Source: an uncultured Clostridia bacterium | GTDB taxonomy: Bacteria; Bacillota; Clostridia; Christensenellales; CAG-138 | Length of the DNA stretch: 33,815 nucleotides | Direction: 5' to 3' | Assembly (NCBI GenBank): GCA_944336625.1 | Contig: CALVLF010000117.1 | Span: 1 to 33,815, forward strand | Part shown: positions 23,156 to 30,218 of the stretch, piece by piece | Numbering within the stretch: the first letter of the stretch is position 1 | How the letters are laid out: each line of letters starts with the position of its first letter | The notes under the pieces: model-generated | The model's database searches: none | Told to the model about the DNA's origin: nothing | The model's input: the letters and a program-made list of their open reading frames with translations, nothing else | Translations under genes and position numbers: made by a program

Positions 23156-23907
23156 ACAATACGAAAGAACGCAAGGCCGGGATCGTATATATCCGCTTTG
23201 CTGGGATCATGCTGTTGTGCGCCGCATTTGGGGGCGTGGCGGGCTTTTGCTTCGCCATGGCAGGGGATGCCTTTCTCCAGGCAGCAGAGGATATCAACCG
23301 GGCTTTGGCTGCCCTGGGAATTTGGTGGTTTGTGCCTGGTTATGGGCTGCTTGCCCTTAGCACAATCTATTATCTTTGGGGGAAGAGCTTGCTTCCCCGG
23401 GTAGAGGCGGATGATGCTGCCTTCCACGAGGCCGACCGGCGGCTATGCCTGGCCCTGATTCTTTCCGGAGCGGCTATGGTATGGATGTTCATCGCCATGT
23501 GTATGGCCGTCCAGGCCTCAGAGCCCCAGGAATTCTGGCTGCTAGTAGGCGCCCTGGTGCTTCAGCTCGTCTGGACGGTGGCCATCCAGGCCCTAACCGT
23601 GAAGGCCACCAAGGTTATTTACCCAGAAAAGCGGGGCAATGTATTCGATACCCGGTTTCAGAAGGACTGGTATCAAAGCTGTGATGAGGCGGAACGGTTC
23701 CAGATTGGCCAGTGCAGCCTTTTCTCCTTCCGGGTAATGAGCGTCGTTTTTATCCTGACAATGCTGATCCTGTGCTTTCTGGCTTCCAGCGGCATGGCCC
23801 AACCGGGATGGGTCCTGCTTGTGGGCGGCCTATGGATGATTCAGCAGATGAGCTATCAGTGCATGGCCTATCATCTGGATCATGGAAAAAAGAAAGGGGG
23901 CCGCTAG
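23152..23907 (+). CDS. DUF3169 family membrane protein
   Basis: A 251-residue protein with about six membrane segments in pairs (near residues 15-40, 57-75, 100-120, 128-148, 195-215 and 218-235). The loop KVIYPEKRGNVFDTRFQKDWYQSCDEAE is the DUF3169 signature, normally written as YPEK-G-xxFDxxFQKxWxxSCDEAE. No function is known. It is translationally coupled to the XRE regulator, suggesting that the regulator senses, or is held by, this protein. Confidence 0.85.
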   Translation: MNNTKERKAGIVYIRFAGIMLLCAAFGGVAGFCFAMAGDAFLQAAEDINRALAALGIWWFVPGYGLLALSTIYYLWGKSLLPRVEADDAAFHEADRRLCLALILSGAAMVWMFIAMCMAVQASEPQEFWLLVGALVLQLVWTVAIQALTVKATKVIYPEKRGNVFDTRFQKDWYQSCDEAERFQIGQCSLFSFRVMSVVFILTMLILCFLASSGMAQPGWVLLVGGLWMIQQMSYQCMAYHLDHGKKKGGR

Positions 23908-24084
23908 GGGCGGCATAAGAGGCAGCGCCCTGAAAGGGAACCGAAGGGAAAAGTTCAGCCGGCATGGCGCAAACCAGGCCGGCCTTTTCCAAGGTGCAGT
24001 TTTCAAATCGCCGCCTTTTTTGGGGGGCGGAAATTGCCGGTATTCCCTTGCATCGCCGCGCGCTTCAGGGCCTGCGCCTTTAGA

Positions 24085-24110
24085 AAAACCAGCCTCTGCG
24101 GGCTGGTTTT
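24085..24110. terminator. Bidirectional terminator
   Basis: AAAACCAGCC (24085-24094) and GGCTGGTTTT (24101-24110) form a 10-bp stem with a 6-nt loop and T runs on both strands, between the converging DUF3169 and AIM24 genes. The GC-rich stretch 23908-24084 holds no gene I can support. Confidence 0.88.
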
Positions 24111-24152
24111 CTCTACAATCGGAGCTTTTCTATATGCAGGTCACAGCCTGGC

Positions 24153-24836
24153 TCAATTGCTCTTTGGCAAAAATGGAATGATTCTGGCGGCCATTTCTGC
24201 CGTAGACATGGTCTGGAGCCATACCTTGCCCGGCCCTGTCAGGGTGGTGAGGAAAAGGCCCTCGCCCCCAAACAGAATATTGGCGAAACCCTTGACCATT
24301 TCCGCGGAATAATTTACGCTCGCCTCAAAAGCGGCCACATTTCCCGTATCCACCTTGATGGTTTCCCCGGGGGCCAGATCATATTCACAGACCGCCCCAT
24401 CCAGCTCCAGGAAAAACATGCCCTGGCCGCTATATCGCTGCATAATCAGGCCTTCTCCCCCGAACAGGGCTCCTTTGACCCCGCCCCGGCCCACGGTGGC
24501 AGAAAAGGATACCCCTGGCTCTGCGCAGAGAAAAGCACTCTTCTGCACGATATATTCTAGGCCGGGCTGAACCGAAAAGGTCCGGATCTCTCCTGGCATG
24601 GTGGAGGCAAAGGTGATATTGGCCCCGGCGCTGCGGGCGGTATAAGTAGCCATAAAGGGGCTTTCGCCGGAGAACATCCGGCCCAGAGCCTTTCCGAGGC
24701 CGCCCTTCATGTTCGTTTGCATATCGATTCCATCGCTCATCCAGGCCAGGCCGCCGGATTGGGTGTATATGCTTTCCCCCTGCTGCAGCTTGATGGTTAC
24801 CGCGGGCAGCTGACCGCCCCAAATTTCATATTGCAT
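24153..24836 (-). CDS. AIM24 / TIGR00266 family protein
   Basis: A 227-residue protein made mostly of beta strands with the repeated gly-rich turns of the family: QQGESIYTQSGGLAWMSDGIDMQTNMKGGLGKALGRMFSGESPFMATYTA, GALFGGEGLIMQRYSGQGMFFLELDGA, and GFANILFGGEGLFLTTLTGPGKVWLQTM. These are the hallmarks of TIGR00266 (AIM24-like) proteins, a trimeric beta-helix fold in characterised structures. The bacterial function is unknown. GGAGG lies 9 nt before the ATG. The PaaI thioesterase gene is 35 nt upstream on the same strand, so they may share a transcript. Confidence 0.9.
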   Translation of the reverse strand: MQYEIWGGQLPAVTIKLQQGESIYTQSGGLAWMSDGIDMQTNMKGGLGKALGRMFSGESPFMATYTARSAGANITFASTMPGEIRTFSVQPGLEYIVQKSAFLCAEPGVSFSATVGRGGVKGALFGGEGLIMQRYSGQGMFFLELDGAVCEYDLAPGETIKVDTGNVAAFEASVNYSAEMVKGFANILFGGEGLFLTTLTGPGKVWLQTMSTAEMAARIIPFLPKSN

Positions 24837-24871
24837 GATAGAATCCTCCTTTATTGCACCAATATTTATTG

Positions 24872-25345
24872 TTATGCTTGGGCAGGTCTGCTGAGCAGGT
24901 AGAAAATGCCGGTAGCCGTAGCCGCAGGCTCGTCCCCCGCCCCATAGGCGGCAGCATAAAAGTGGGCAATCTTGCGGGAAAGGGCGGTAATCTGGCAGCG
25001 CACCTTTACCCGCCCATCTGCCAGGGTAAGGGGCGCCGCATAATTCACCTGCAGCTCCAGGGTTCGGGCATCCCGATAGGTATATTTGCGCAGCAGTATG
25101 CCCATGGCCATATCAAACATAAAGCAGGTAGTGCCCCCATGGAGGGTATCTACGGTGTTGAGCATCCAGTCCTCCACCGGGAAGGAAAACCAGGCGGATT
25201 TATCCGTAAGGTCAGCGGAAATGAGCTCCGGCACAAGCTGCACCTCCATCCGGCTAGGAGGAAAGGCGGCAATTTCCGCGATACGCTCCCGGATGGCCTT
25301 TTCAAATTCTTCGTTGGTTTTCGGCATGTTTTGTGTTTGTTCCAT
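24872..25345 (-). CDS. PaaI-family hotdog-fold thioesterase
   Basis: A 157-residue single hotdog protein. MLNTVDTLHGGTTCFMFDMAMGILLRKYTY has the HGG motif and the helix after it, followed by LELQVNYAAPLTLADGRVKVRCQITALSRKIAHFYAAAYGAGDEPAATATGIFYLL, as in PaaI/YbgC-type acyl-CoA thioesterases. The expected catalytic Asp follows HGG in DMAMG. The start is the ATG at 25345 with AAAGGA 9 nt upstream; an in-frame start 10 codons earlier lacks one. The acyl-CoA substrate cannot be told. Confidence 0.88.
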   Translation of the reverse strand: MEQTQNMPKTNEEFEKAIRERIAEIAAFPPSRMEVQLVPELISADLTDKSAWFSFPVEDWMLNTVDTLHGGTTCFMFDMAMGILLRKYTYRDARTLELQVNYAAPLTLADGRVKVRCQITALSRKIAHFYAAAYGAGDEPAATATGIFYLLSRPAQA

Positions 25346-25469
25346 AGGTTTAATCCTTTCGTAAACTGCTTTCAAAGAAGTTTCTTAATTCCCCAGCTTT
25401 TTTCATTATAAAGCCTGAATTACGGCAAGGCAATACTTCCCGGGCTAGGAGGAAAGCCATACATAAAAG

Positions 25470-25495
25470 AACCGCCGGTTTCTCCGCCGGCGGTT
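25470..25495 (-). terminator. Terminator after the substrate-binding protein gene
   Basis: AACCGCCGG (25470-25478) pairs with CCGGCGGTT (25487-25495), 8-nt loop; the minus strand continues CTTTTATG. Confidence 0.78.
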
Positions 25496-25524
25496 TCCGC
25501 GTTAAAGATACCCCCCTGAAGGGA

Positions 25525-26511
25525 CTATTGCATGGCTTCCTCACCAAAGCTGTTATCCACCAGCTCCGAAAAGGGAACGCGGGCAGCCAGCTCCCCTGCC
25601 CCTTCCATAATATCCTGTAGGCGGGTAAAGGCCTCTTCCCGCATGATGGGGTCTGTCGTCCAGCTGTCCGTTGCCCGATAGCTCTTGGCCACAGCTTCCA
25701 GCGTAGCTAAATCCGTATCTGGGAAGAAGGGTTGCATGGCTTCTGCGATCTGGGCATCCGTGGCGGATTGCACCCATTGCTGGGCTCTGTAAATGACGCG
25801 TACGAAGGCGGATACGAAATCTGGCTCTTCCTGGATCGTTTCTGGACGAACCATGAAGGTCGTATAGGGGACCTCTCCGCTTTCCAGGCCGATATTGGCT
25901 ACAATGTGCCCTTTCCCCTGGGCCTGAAACTGGCTGGCTGTAGGTTCGAATAGGGTCACATAATCCCCTGTTCCCCCTTCAAAGGCGCCGCCCATCAGGT
26001 TGAACTGCACATTATTAATCACTTCCACATCCTGGCCCGGCTCCAACCCATGCTGCCTGAGTACATAAAGCAAGGTCATATAAGGCATTCCACCAGGCCT
26101 TCCGCCAATTATCGATTTCCCCCGCAGGCTTTCCCAGGTGAAATCCGGTTCTGCTTCCCTGCCTAAAAGGAAGGAGCCATCCCGCTTGGTCAGCTGGGCA
26201 ATGATGATAGGATGTTCCGTCTGCCCTTGATTGACTACGTAAACCCCCGTCTCCGGTCCCATAAGGGCCACATCCGCCTCATTCGCCAGAAGGGCCGTCA
26301 TAGACTTATCGCTGCCGCCGCCGGTAACGATCTCCACTTCCATGCCCTCTTCTTCAAAATATCCGTTGGAAACCGCCACATATAGAGGCGCATAAAATAC
26401 CGAACGGGTCACTTCATTGATGGTTACCTTTCTAAGGTCGGTCTGCTGGCCGCAGGCCCCACAGAAAACAAGGGTCAGCGCCAGAAGGAACCAGGCAATG
26501 CATCGTTTCAT
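25525..26511 (-). CDS. NMT1/SsuA-type ABC transporter substrate-binding lipoprotein (orphan)
   Basis: A 328-residue lipoprotein. The signal peptide ends FCGACGQQ, an unusual lipobox with Cys at -3. The mature part opens VTINEVTRSVFYAPLYVAVSNGYFEEEGMEVEIVTGGGSDKSMTALLANEADVALMGPE, the standard start of NMT1/THI5/NrtA/SsuA-type binding proteins for pyrimidine precursors, nitrate, taurine or sulfonates, and continues with LRGKSIIGGRPGGMPYMTLLYVLRQHGLEPG. The start is the ATG at 26511; GGGAGG is 13 nt upstream, a long spacing. No ATPase or permease gene is next to it, so the ligand and partner transporter are unknown. I see no clear TPP-riboswitch core upstream. Confidence 0.87.
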   Translation of the reverse strand: MKRCIAWFLLALTLVFCGACGQQTDLRKVTINEVTRSVFYAPLYVAVSNGYFEEEGMEVEIVTGGGSDKSMTALLANEADVALMGPETGVYVVNQGQTEHPIIIAQLTKRDGSFLLGREAEPDFTWESLRGKSIIGGRPGGMPYMTLLYVLRQHGLEPGQDVEVINNVQFNLMGGAFEGGTGDYVTLFEPTASQFQAQGKGHIVANIGLESGEVPYTTFMVRPETIQEEPDFVSAFVRVIYRAQQWVQSATDAQIAEAMQPFFPDTDLATLEAVAKSYRATDSWTTDPIMREEAFTRLQDIMEGAGELAARVPFSELVDNSFGEEAMQ

Positions 26512-26823
26512 AATAAGCAAAAACCTCCCTGCTGTTCTTGCTCTATGATATTGCCGCAAGGAGAAATATGTGACAGAAAGATGCAAATCCTGCAAAATCG
26601 CATAAAAATTCGCAGGCTTTTGCGCCGTGTCAAAACAGCGAAATACGGTCTTTTTTCAGCTTTTCAGCCGGGCTTTATAACCTGGGGCCGCGGTTAAGTC
26701 CGGCGGAAAGGGAACCGCGGCCATGCCGGGCCTTACGGAGCGCCGCGCATGCTGCCGAACCCGAATATGGCTTCTCCAGGGGCTACATCCCCCGAACCCT
26801 CCGGAATTTTTCTGCGGCCCATA
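26512..26823. other. GC-rich non-coding gap with a 10-bp perfect dyad
   Basis: No frame in this stretch looks like a gene. GGCCGCGGTT (26686-26695) and AACCGCGGCC (26713-26722) form a 10-bp perfect inverted repeat with a 17-nt loop, among other GC-rich partial palindromes. It lies between the SRPBCC terminator and the start of the substrate-binding protein gene. It could be a leader RNA or a degraded repeat; no known riboswitch consensus was recognised. Confidence 0.35.
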
Positions 26824-26842
26824 AAAAAGCCGCAGGCTTTTT
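26824..26842 (-). terminator. Terminator after the SRPBCC gene
   Basis: AAAAAGCC (26824-26831), GCA loop, GGCTTTTT (26835-26842); the minus strand ends in a run of six T. Confidence 0.88.
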
Positions 26843-26901
26843 AAGCACCCGCAGCACGAAGCCAATGGTCCCTTCCCCGTTCTTAGGGGATAATGGATCC
26901 T

Positions 26902-27297
26902 TTACTTTTCCAGGGCCCGCTTCAGGTCCGCAATATACCGGGCCTGTTGCTTTTTCAAATATGCCGGAACAAAGGGACGCATAAACCACTTCTTTGCGCG
27001 CACATCCTCCGTAAAATCCAGGGCCGTTCCCTCTTCCGTCTCCGTGAAAAGGCCCACCCAATGGCCCTGCATATTCCCATTTTCCATATGGAATTCCCAT
27101 CTTTTGCATGGTTCCATGCAGGTAACGGTAAAGGTGGTAGGGTAACCGTCCCGGGTATATTCCACAAATGTATTTTGATCCAGGATTTCGATTCTGCTCA
27201 GATCGCTGCGCCAGGCATAGTTATCCAGGGCAGTAACCAGCCCCCATACGGTTTTCAAATCGCAGCGGATGAGAGCTTTGCTATTGGATTTTGCCAT
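26902..27297 (-). CDS. SRPBCC family protein
   Basis: A 131-residue protein with the START/SRPBCC arrangement: SNSKALIRCDLKTVWGLVTALDNYAWRSDLSRIEIL at the N-terminus, beta strands (FVEYTRDGYPTTFTVTCMEPCKRWEFHMENGNMQGHWVGLFTETEEGTALDFTEDV) and a long C-terminal helix (FVPAYLKKQQARYIADLKRALEK). The fold binds hydrophobic ligands; the ligand is unknown. The ATG at 27297 has GGGGGA about 5 nt upstream and is preferred over one four codons earlier. It lies 36 nt after a GNAT gene remnant. A good terminator follows. Confidence 0.82.
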   Translation of the reverse strand: MAKSNSKALIRCDLKTVWGLVTALDNYAWRSDLSRIEILDQNTFVEYTRDGYPTTFTVTCMEPCKRWEFHMENGNMQGHWVGLFTETEEGTALDFTEDVRAKKWFMRPFVPAYLKKQQARYIADLKRALEK

Positions 27298-27333
27298 ATT
27301 TTCCCCCATTCTCTTTTTTTCAAAGACCGGCCC

Positions 27334-27610
27334 CTACCCCTGAAGCCTGCAGGCCATAATATCTTCCTCTCCGCTCTCCCAAACCCGGCGGAATCCTGCC
27401 TTTTCATACATTTTTACGGCATAATTGGCCTTTTGTACCGACAGGGAGACCTGTTTATAGCCTTGGGCTTTCAGCAGGGCAAGCATCTGCCGGAGCAAGG
27501 CCGTACCAATTCCCCGGCCCCAGTATTCCTTATACAGGGAAATGGCCAGGACCCCATCCTCCTTTTCTTCCCAGCATATGGGCAAAATGCCGGGCTGCTT
27601 CCCCGGCGGC
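27334..27610 (-). pseudogene. 5'-truncated GNAT acetyltransferase
   Basis: Only the C-terminal part of an N-acetyltransferase remains: CWEEKEDGVLAISLYKEYWGRGIGTALLRQMLALLKAQGYKQVSLSVQKANYAVKMYEKAGFRRV is the acetyl-CoA-binding loop (Y-W-G-R-G-I-G-T) through the last strands. About 60-70 N-terminal residues are missing. The frame continues upstream, but there it reads the antisense-like shadow of the radical SAM coding region on another frame. No ATG, GTG or TTG start with a ribosome binding site lies near the domain edge. The junction falls inside or next to the radical SAM gene terminator, so a deletion or insertion probably removed the 5' part. Confidence 0.75.
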
Positions 27611-27618
27611 AGCCCGGC
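27582..27618 (-). terminator. Terminator of the radical SAM gene
   Basis: GCCGGGCTGC (27589-27598) and GCAGCCCGGC (27609-27618) form a perfect 10-bp stem; the minus strand continues ATTTTGCC. It begins 5 nt after the radical SAM stop and overlaps the upstream edge of the GNAT remnant. Confidence 0.72.
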
Positions 27619-27622
27619 AGGC

Positions 27623-28495
27623 TTACACGATGGCGGTTTTGACCAGCCCGGGCTCCGCCTCCAGGCGGCGGATCGTCCCCTCCAGCAGCCGGCACATTTT
27701 ATCCTGGTCCGCCGGCAGATGGCCCCGCACCCGCAGGGGCACAATATCGTGCAGCCCATCATACTCGCACCCGAAGCCCTGCAGCCGCCGGAGCAGGGCC
27801 AGCTCTTCCCGAAGGTTTTCCAGCTCATCCGCCGGATGGAAGCGACCGCTCAGGAAATCCTGATACAGTGGGGATTCTTTATGAATAAACAGGGAAAAAT
27901 TGCAGATGCGCTTCGGCTTTGTTCTGTTTAAAAACGCTCCCAGGGCTGCCGCGTTTTCCTGCCCCCGGCCCCGGCCGCAAATCCCCGTCATAATATGGGC
28001 ATCATACTCCATGCCGGCCTTATGCAGGCGGGCGATCTCCGCTTCCGCCTCCGCCAGGGTATTTCCCTTATCCTGGGCCGCCAGCACATCCTCCAGGCCG
28101 CATTCTATGCCCAGATACAGATCCGTCAGCTTCAGCTCCCGCAAGGCCCGCAGCTGTGCATCGGTCTTGCTGCGGATGTTTTTCACATGGGCATCCATGC
28201 TGACGGACTGCAGGCCCGGAAACGCCTGGCAGCACCAGCGCAAAACAGTAGCAAGATGCTCTGCCGGAAGGGAAAAGGCATTCCCATCCCCCAGGAATAT
28301 CCGCTTTGGGTTCCCTCCCAGGGCAGCCACCCGGTCGATCTCCTCCTTTACGCGTTCCAGCGGCAAAGGCCGGTATTGCAAATGCTTAAACAGCATGCAG
28401 AAGCGGCAGCGGTTATGGGAGCAGCCCACTGCTACCGGCAGCATGAAGCTGCCCCGCTCCATAGGGCTGCGGCAAATCTGGCCTTCATAATTCAC
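27623..28495 (-). CDS. Uncharacterised radical SAM protein (Elp3/B12-type core)
   Basis: A 290-residue protein. MLPVAVGCSHNRCRFCMLFKHLQYRP holds the cluster motif as CX4CX2C, the GCSxNxCxFC form seen in a group of stand-alone radical SAM proteins. The barrel follows: EEIDRVAALGGNPKRIFLGDGNAFSLP, VSMDAHVKNIRSKT, LTDLYLGIECGLEDVLAAQDKGNT and MEYDAHIMTGICGRGRGQENA. The substrate is unknown. The start is GTG at 28495 with AAAGGGGGAAG upstream; the frame further out is not coding-like. It has no clear partner; the GNAT remnant and SRPBCC gene follow on the same strand. Confidence 0.85.
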   Translation of the reverse strand: MNYEGQICRSPMERGSFMLPVAVGCSHNRCRFCMLFKHLQYRPLPLERVKEEIDRVAALGGNPKRIFLGDGNAFSLPAEHLATVLRWCCQAFPGLQSVSMDAHVKNIRSKTDAQLRALRELKLTDLYLGIECGLEDVLAAQDKGNTLAEAEAEIARLHKAGMEYDAHIMTGICGRGRGQENAAALGAFLNRTKPKRICNFSLFIHKESPLYQDFLSGRFHPADELENLREELALLRRLQGFGCEYDGLHDIVPLRVRGHLPADQDKMCRLLEGTIRRLEAEPGLVKTAIV

Positions 28496-28571
28496 GTTTC
28501 TTCCCCCTTTCCTGCTGCTTTCAGTATAGACCATAAAATGCCGCCAGTTCAAGGCATATATCCCCGCCGGA

Positions 28572-28853
28572 ATACCCTTAATGGACAAGGGGATACACGC
28601 TTTAGCAGGCTTGCTTTGGCCCATTTCTTTGTTGCAGTCGCTCGAATTAGCGCTACTAGCCCATCGCTCCTGCGCCGCGAACTGGGCGCAAAGCAAGCCT
28701 ACTAAAGTGATCGAGTTTTGACGGCCTGGGCTGCCGGAGAGCAAGGCGTGGCCCCGCAGCCATAGTGGGGGGCCCTATTGCAAGGGGCCACAACGAAGCT
28801 ATCTGGGAGCCCAGGCCGCCAAAACCGTGTATGCCCTTGTTCGTTAAGGGTAT
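28572..28853. mobile_element. 280-bp MITE-like / structured element with 28-bp terminal inverted repeats
   Basis: ATACCCTTAA..ACAAGGG.ATACACG (28572-28599) recurs inverted at 28826-28853 with 3 differences in 28. Inside are two further long inverted repeats: 28600-28623 with 28683-28707 (one mismatch, one bulge) and 28715-28732 with 28808-28825 (one mismatch), the latter enclosing GTGGCCCC/GGGGCCAC and ATAG/CTAT stems. Nearly the whole element can pair as an outer stem with two arms. TA stands at both ends (28573-28574, 28851-28852), as after IS630/Tc1-type insertion. No open frame of substance is present. It may be a non-autonomous transposon, a structured RNA gene, or both. Confidence 0.65.
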
Positions 28854-29021
28854 GGGTAAGTATCTATAGGAAGCCATTTGCTAGATGCAGAAGCGGGGGC
28901 CGGCATCGTATAATATAAGGCGAACGATAGCAGCAAATTCCTTTTATGTGGCAATGCAACCCCTGGTTGCCGGATAGTTGGTAGAAAGATTGTCCCCCTT
29001 CCCCTTATCCTATAGATAGAT

Positions 29022-29032
29022 GGAGGTGATCC
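29022..29032 (+). promoter_or_regulatory. Full anti-16S ribosome binding site that decides an ATC start
   Basis: GGAGGTGATCC is an 11-nt perfect complement to the 16S rRNA 3' end. The nominal ATG at 29020 overlaps it and cannot use it. The first codon at correct spacing (8 nt after GGAGG) is ATC at 29035, where homologous regulators begin with MTLGERIK. Confidence 0.7.
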
Positions 29033-29034
29033 TT

Positions 29035-29832
29035 ATCACATTAGGCGAACGAATCAAAGAACAGCGGAAAGCCCATGGCCTTTCCCAGGAAAAGATGGCG
29101 GAGCTGGTAGGCGTCAGCCGTCAGGCCGTAACGAAATGGGAAAGCGGGCAATCTGCGCCCAGCACGGAAAACCTGTTCAAGCTGGCAGAGATATTCGGAA
29201 CCACGGTGGACATGCTTCTGAAATCTGCAGAGGGAGAAAGCAAGGCCTTAGCAGAGCAGATCTACGAGCTCGATAAGGCGGAGGAGGCAAAAAAGCGGGC
29301 TGCCCTTCGCGCTGCCCGGAAAAGAAACCTGGGCTGGGCGCTGGCCATCCTGGCGGGATACCTGGCCATCTATCTTGCAGGGCGCATTCTGGGCACGCAA
29401 GAAGGGAGCTACAGCGTGACCGGTTGGCTTTTCGGCATCAGCCCCCAGCAGCTGTCCTATTTATATGGATGGCTTTTGCAGCGGAAGCTCTTTTGGATCG
29501 CTCTTGTAATCTCCATGGCTGCCGCCCTTATGGGGAAGCGATTTTTTGCAGGTGTAAACCTGCTGGGTTTCGGGCTGGGCCTGCTCCTTGGGGAACTGCT
29601 GGGCCCCAACCCGCCAGGCGCTCCCTATGGGCAAGGGCATTTCGGATGGGCCATCTGGGGCGGAATTTACCTGCTCTCCTTCCCCTTCGGCATCGTTTTA
29701 AACAGGATGATGCAGCGGGCATCCAAACCGGAGCCCCGGAGGATACGGCTATGGTGCGTCGCCTTTATCCTCTGCATCCTGCTTACGGTGCTGCTGGTCC
29801 GCTGCGGCATCCCGGAAACCTATGGTGAATAG
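29035..29832 (+). CDS. XRE regulator fused to a multi-pass membrane domain, apparent ATC start
   Basis: A 265-residue protein. Residues 1-65 are an XRE helix-turn-helix (TLGERIKEQRKAHGLSQEKMAELVGVSRQAVTKWESGQSAPSTENLFKLAEIFGTTVDMLL). A charged linker (LDKAEEAKKRAALRAARKRN) follows, then about five membrane segments between residues 95 and 260. Such HTH-TM proteins are frequent in Firmicutes and are thought to sense membrane or envelope conditions. The start is placed at ATC 29035 from the ribosome binding site; ATG at 29020 or GTG at 29026 would both lie inside the ribosome binding site. A possible -10 (TATAAT at 28910-28915) lacks a clear -35. The structured element ends 180 nt upstream. Confidence 0.82.
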   Translation: MTLGERIKEQRKAHGLSQEKMAELVGVSRQAVTKWESGQSAPSTENLFKLAEIFGTTVDMLLKSAEGESKALAEQIYELDKAEEAKKRAALRAARKRNLGWALAILAGYLAIYLAGRILGTQEGSYSVTGWLFGISPQQLSYLYGWLLQRKLFWIALVISMAAALMGKRFFAGVNLLGFGLGLLLGELLGPNPPGAPYGQGHFGWAIWGGIYLLSFPFGIVLNRMMQRASKPEPRRIRLWCVAFILCILLTVLLVRCGIPETYGE

Positions 29833-29872
29833 CACGCCAATGCAGCCTGCCATTGGGAGGATAAAAGCCGCA

Positions 29873-29902
29873 GGTGCAGGTCGCTCCCTGCCTACCTTTT
29901 TT
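29873..29902 (+). terminator. Terminator after the XRE-membrane gene
   Basis: GGTGCAGG (29873-29880) pairs with CCTGC (29887-29891) and ACC (29894-29896) across a 2-nt bulge, followed by six T (29897-29902). A smaller palindrome, CCAATG...CATTGG, precedes it at 29837-29856. Confidence 0.75.
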
Positions 29903-30135
29903 CGGTAAAGTAAACCGGATACCGCCCCGGCGGAAGGGGGGCGAAGCCCGGGCCGGTCATGGCAAGGACAAGGCGCCTTTTATGGCAAATACCGGAACCA
30001 TTCAAGCCAGGCCCAGGAGCGCATATAAAATCCACGTCCCTTTTTAACCCTCATAAAGACGAAGCGTATAGTCCCCGCCTTCCGGCTCCACATACCAACC
30101 CCGAAAAGCAGCCTTTCTGGCCCTATTTTTCCATA
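29903..30135. other. Gap without a supported gene
   Basis: GC-rich then AT-richer sequence with no ribosome-binding-site-led frame on either strand. Short partial palindromes are present, but nothing could be assigned. Confidence 0.3.
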
Positions 30136-30173
30136 AAAACAGCCCTGCTTATTGGATACGGCAGGGCTGTTTT
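30136..30173. terminator. Bidirectional terminator
   Basis: AAAACAGCCCTGC (30136-30148) and GCAGGGCTGTTTT (30161-30173) form a perfect 13-bp stem with a 12-nt loop and A/T runs on both sides. Confidence 0.9.
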
Positions 30174-30186
30174 GCGGAAATGGAAA

Positions 30187-30205
30187 GCCGCCCCAAGGGG
30201 GCGGC
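30187..30205 (-). terminator. Second terminator hairpin after the racemase gene
   Basis: GCCGCCCC with GGGGCGGC around a 3-nt loop; on the minus strand it follows the racemase stop by 13 nt and is trailed by TTTCCATTTCC. It precedes the longer hairpin at 30136-30173. Confidence 0.65.
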
Positions 30206-30218
30206 AATGCGCATCTGC

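Noticed and set aside
23908..24084. Possible repeated intergenic element shared with 26640-26760 and 29900-30000
   Set aside because: Only short GC-rich words (such as AAGGGAACCG) are shared; no alignable repeat could be followed by eye.
26512..26823. TPP or other riboswitch before the NMT1-type gene
   Set aside because: I looked for conserved riboswitch cores such as CTGAGA and found none; only simple GC-rich dyads are present.
26656..27109. Two minus-strand frames in the gap and over the SRPBCC gene
   Set aside because: One spans the SRPBCC terminator and the other overlaps the SRPBCC gene in another frame; neither has a ribosome binding site or a domain.
28656..28877. Minus-strand frame of 73 codons inside the structured element
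   Set aside because: It crosses the terminal repeat and both hairpin arms; composition is explained by the inverted repeats.
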